In this document: positions 61,805 to 64,000 of the stretch, in pieces
Position numbering within the stretch: position 1 is the first letter of the stretch
How the letters are laid out: each line of letters begins with the position of its first letter
From: CAYTLW01 sp964438735
Lineage (GTDB): Bacteria > Myxococcota_A > UBA9042
Assembly: GCA_964438735.1 (NCBI GenBank)
Contig: CAYTLW010000029.1
Location: 1 to 64,000 of the forward strand
Length of the DNA: 64,000 bases
Direction of reading: 5' to 3'
Position numbers and translations under genes: made by a program
The notes under the pieces: generated by a model
Databases searched by the model: none
Told to the model about the DNA's origin: nothing
What the model saw: only the letters and a program-made list of their open reading frames with translations

Positions 61805-64000
61805 TCAGGTACAGCAGGTCGGCTTGTCGGCGCAGCAATCGCCAAACTTGACGCACAGGGAATCGCACCAGCAGCCGCCCACCCCCTGCTTGCCACAGGC
61901 GCCCTTGCAGGACTTGCCGGCGTTGCCCCCGCACGCACAGGTCGAACCGTAGTCGGCGCAGCAATCGTCGTATTTGACGCAGTCGGTATCACACCAGCAG
62001 CCAGTGGACTGGCCGCCGCACTTGCCGACGCAGGATCCGCCGGGTTTGGACGCGCAGGTGCCGCTGCTGCCGCCGTTGGAGACTTTGCAGATGGTGCCGG
62101 CGGGGCAGGTCTTCTCGGTCGCCCAGGCGCTCCACTTCAACGACGCGCTGGCCGTGGAGCATCCGGTCGCCTTGCCGTCGCAGGTGCCCTGGGCCGTGCG
62201 CTTCTGCAGCGAAGTGCCCAGGCACTGATACTGCGCCTTGACCTGCACGCCACAGGCGAGCCCCTTGGACTTGGGATACTTCTTGGCCACATCGCAGCAG
62301 ACGCCGCTCGAGCAGCCACACAGGGCCATGAAGTCGCTGCAGCAGTCGCCCAGCTTGGTGCAGAAGGCGTCGCAGTAGCAGGTACCGCCGGGGATCTTCG
62401 TCTTGCTGCCACAGCCGGTGCTGCAGGAGCCCACCGGGCCTGTGGGCAGGCACTGGGGCGGCTGACCGGAGCCGGCGAGCTTGCAGGCGGTCTTGGCGCC
62501 GCAGGTCTTGAGGGTCTGCCAGGGGCCCTTGACCAGGTGCGCGGGATTGCTGCTGCAGCCGTCGGCGCTCTTGCCCGTGCAACCGGGGTGGCTGTCGCGG
62601 CGCAGGACCTTGTTGCCATCACACTTGTATTCGCTGGCCAGGATCGCCGCCGAACAGGTCGCGCCCGCGCCCTTGACGACGTAGCCCTTCACGTCACAGC
62701 AGGCGCCTTTGTCGCAGCAGCCGGGTTTGGCCTGGTTGATGCAGACGCCGGCCTTCACGTCGCAGGTGCGGATGACGCAAGGACCCGGCGCCGGCTGGCA
62801 GTCGTTATTGGACTTGCAGCAGCCGGACTGCGCCTTGCCCTTGCACTGGCCATCGGCCTGGCAGGCGTCGGACTCGGTGCAGCTGTCACCGTCGTTGCAG
62901 AGCGCGCCGACGTCGACCGAGTAGCCATCGGTCTTGGATTTCGGCTTGCAGACCGCGCAGGGCTGACCGACAGCCTTCTTGCCGGCGACGACGCACTGGA
63001 AGCCCACCAGGCAGTAACCGGCCTTCAAGGTCGCGGCGCACTGCCCGGTCTTGGGATCGCACGCCCCCTGCTGGCAGGACGTGGGGTCGGGGCATGACTT
63101 GGGCGTGATGACGCACTGGCCGGTGGCCGGGTCGCAAGCGTCCTGCGTGCAAGCGTTGCCGTCATCGCATTGCGCGTTCTGGGTGCAGCATCCCGGCTTC
63201 TTGTCGAGGCTGCAGGTGCCGGTGGTCACGTCGCACTTGGCCAGGTCGCAGACGCCACCATGCGGGCAGTCCTTGTCCGCTTCGCAGCAGCCGGGCTTCT
63301 TGCTCCAACCCATGGCCGAGAGCTTCGGGTCGCACCAGTCGCAGGGCGCCTTGGCCGAGACCTGACCGGCGGCGTGGCAGACGCCTTCGATCTCGCACGA
63401 GCCGGCGTCGATGGTGTAGTTGCACACGCCGGTGCTGGGATCGCATTGATCCGAGGTGCAGGTCAGGCCGTCGTCACAGACCATGGCTTTGCCTTTGCAC
63501 CCGCTCGCCTCGCAGGTGTCGTTCACGGTGCAGAACTGGCCGTCGTCGCAGGGTGAACCGGGCGGCGCCACGGCGATCTCGCAGCAGCCGTCGACGCAGA
63601 CCGCCAGGTTGCACGAGGTCACCCCGATGAGCTCGCTGCCACAATCCGAAGACGACTTGCAGCTGCCGTGACTGCAGACTGGCAGGTTGTTGAGCGGCCC
63701 CGCGCCATCGCCATCGTCCTGGCCATCGTCTTCGTCTGCATCGGCAAAGGCTCCTGTGGTCCCGGCATCGTCGCCAGGTTCGGCCGCCCCGTCGACGCCC
63801 GAGGCGGGATCGTCGTCCTTGTCGCCCACGCTGTCGGACAGCGGACCGCCATGGCCCATTGCGCCATCGTGCCCGGCATCAAAGGTCGAGGTGCGATCCG
63901 CCCCGCCGCCGCCGTCGAGCGCCGCCCCATCCGGGCTGAATTGGAAGGTGCCAGGATCGGCCCGACCTTCGCTCTCGATGCGATCGCCAGGTGCGGCTTC
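61805..64000 (-). CDS. Cys-rich protein with somatomedin-B-like modules (N-terminus outside window)
   Basis: The frame stays open to the right edge, so at least 731 residues are present and the N-terminus is missing; the ATG at 63859 is internal to this frame. The visible order is an Asp/Gly-rich acidic spacer, Cys-rich CTDC-like repeats ('CDDGLTCTSDQCDPSTG'), two related modules of about 85 residues each starting 'CCDV', and somatomedin-B-like modules 'CYCDAFCTKLGDCCSDF', 'CWCDTDCVKYDDCCADY' and 'CWCDSLCVKFGDCCAD'. The spacer resembles those after lipoboxes in this window, so a surface lipoprotein is likely. Ligand unknown. Confidence 0.85.
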   Translation of the reverse strand, partial: EAAPGDRIESEGRADPGTFQFSPDGAALDGGGGADRTSTFDAGHDGAMGHGGPLSDSVGDKDDDPASGVDGAAEPGDDAGTTGAFADADEDDGQDDGDGAGPLNNLPVCSHGSCKSSSDCGSELIGVTSCNLAVCVDGCCEIAVAPPGSPCDDGQFCTVNDTCEASGCKGKAMVCDDGLTCTSDQCDPSTGVCNYTIDAGSCEIEGVCHAAGQVSAKAPCDWCDPKLSAMGWSKKPGCCEADKDCPHGGVCDLAKCDVTTGTCSLDKKPGCCTQNAQCDDGNACTQDACDPATGQCVITPKSCPDPTSCQQGACDPKTGQCAATLKAGYCLVGFQCVVAGKKAVGQPCAVCKPKSKTDGYSVDVGALCNDGDSCTESDACQADGQCKGKAQSGCCKSNNDCQPAPGPCVIRTCDVKAGVCINQAKPGCCDKGACCDVKGYVVKGAGATCSAAILASEYKCDGNKVLRRDSHPGCTGKSADGCSSNPAHLVKGPWQTLKTCGAKTACKLAGSGQPPQCLPTGPVGSCSTGCGSKTKIPGGTCYCDAFCTKLGDCCSDFMALCGCSSGVCCDVAKKYPKSKGLACGVQVKAQYQCLGTSLQKRTAQGTCDGKATGCSTASASLKWSAWATEKTCPAGTICKVSNGGSSGTCASKPGGSCVGKCGGQSTGCWCDTDCVKYDDCCADYGSTCACGGNAGKSCKGACGKQGVGGCWCDSLCVKFGDCCADKPTCCT

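Noticed and set aside
63859..63861. ATG at 63859 as the start of the right-edge Cys-rich gene
   Set aside because: The frame remains open from there to position 64000 with a matching Asp/Gly-rich composition, and no signal peptide follows this ATG.

Overview
The window is GC-rich chromosome (estimated by eye at about 70% G+C) with dense coding, many 1-4 nt gene overlaps and no non-coding stretch longer than 300 bases. No rRNA, tRNA, CRISPR array, insertion sequence, integrase or other sign of a mobile element was seen. Gene content points to a diderm, myxobacterium-like organism (Myxococcota, formerly in the Deltaproteobacteria). The main reasons are three membrane-linked Ser/Thr protein kinases, a MYXO-CTERM sorting tail, very Cys-rich secreted lipoproteins with acidic Asp/Gly/Thr spacers, lamin-tail and IPT/TIG domains, and lipobox signals beside OmpA, TolB-like, MreCD and RodA/PBP2 proteins. 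The order or genus cannot be resolved from this sequence alone.

Layout. 0-7 kb: a NUDIX hydrolase and a POT-type transporter face an OmpA-like lipoprotein; then a minus-strand unit of a small lipoprotein, a 135-aa protein and UbiB. 7-15 kb (plus): a zinc-ribbon protein, a TPR membrane protein, a GT-C-like membrane protein, a kinase with its catalytic domain at the C-terminus, and a family 2 glycosyltransferase. 15-26 kb: DNA polymerase III delta' (minus), a MYXO-CTERM IPT protein (plus), then an ABC-F ATPase and a 1987-residue Cys-rich lipoprotein (minus). 26-34 kb: a pseudouridine synthase divergent from secA, followed by a kinase, a CaMKII-association-like protein, a HEAT-repeat protein and a DedA protein. 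34-42 kb (minus): UspA, RarA, a three-domain DsbA lipoprotein, its active-site-less three-domain paralogue, a 142-aa protein and an aminotransferase.

42-55 kb (plus): a Cys-rich lipoprotein containing an exact 102-bp tandem duplication, a periplasmic protein, EpmA, a two-cluster ferredoxin, and then the cell-elongation block of a small membrane protein, mreC, mreD, PBP2, rodA and a TMTC-like TPR membrane protein. An HD phosphohydrolase and a TolB-like protein follow. 55-64 kb: a third kinase with an N-terminal zinc ribbon and periplasmic EPN repeats, a metallophosphoesterase, an unrecognised 312-aa protein, TcdA, a TatD-type hydrolase, and a Cys-rich protein with three somatomedin-B-like modules that runs off the right edge.

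How the parts fit. Housekeeping functions (secA, holB, rarA, ubiB, epmA, tcdA, mre/rod) are interleaved with lineage-specific envelope and signalling genes. Two themes stand out. The first is extracytoplasmic cysteine chemistry: a triple CPFC DsbA lipoprotein, two very Cys-rich secreted proteins, and a PBP2 carrying nine cysteines in zinc-ribbon-like repeats. The second is signalling modules better known from eukaryotes: Ser/Thr kinases, a CaMKII-association-like fold, somatomedin-B, lamin-tail and TMTC-like proteins.
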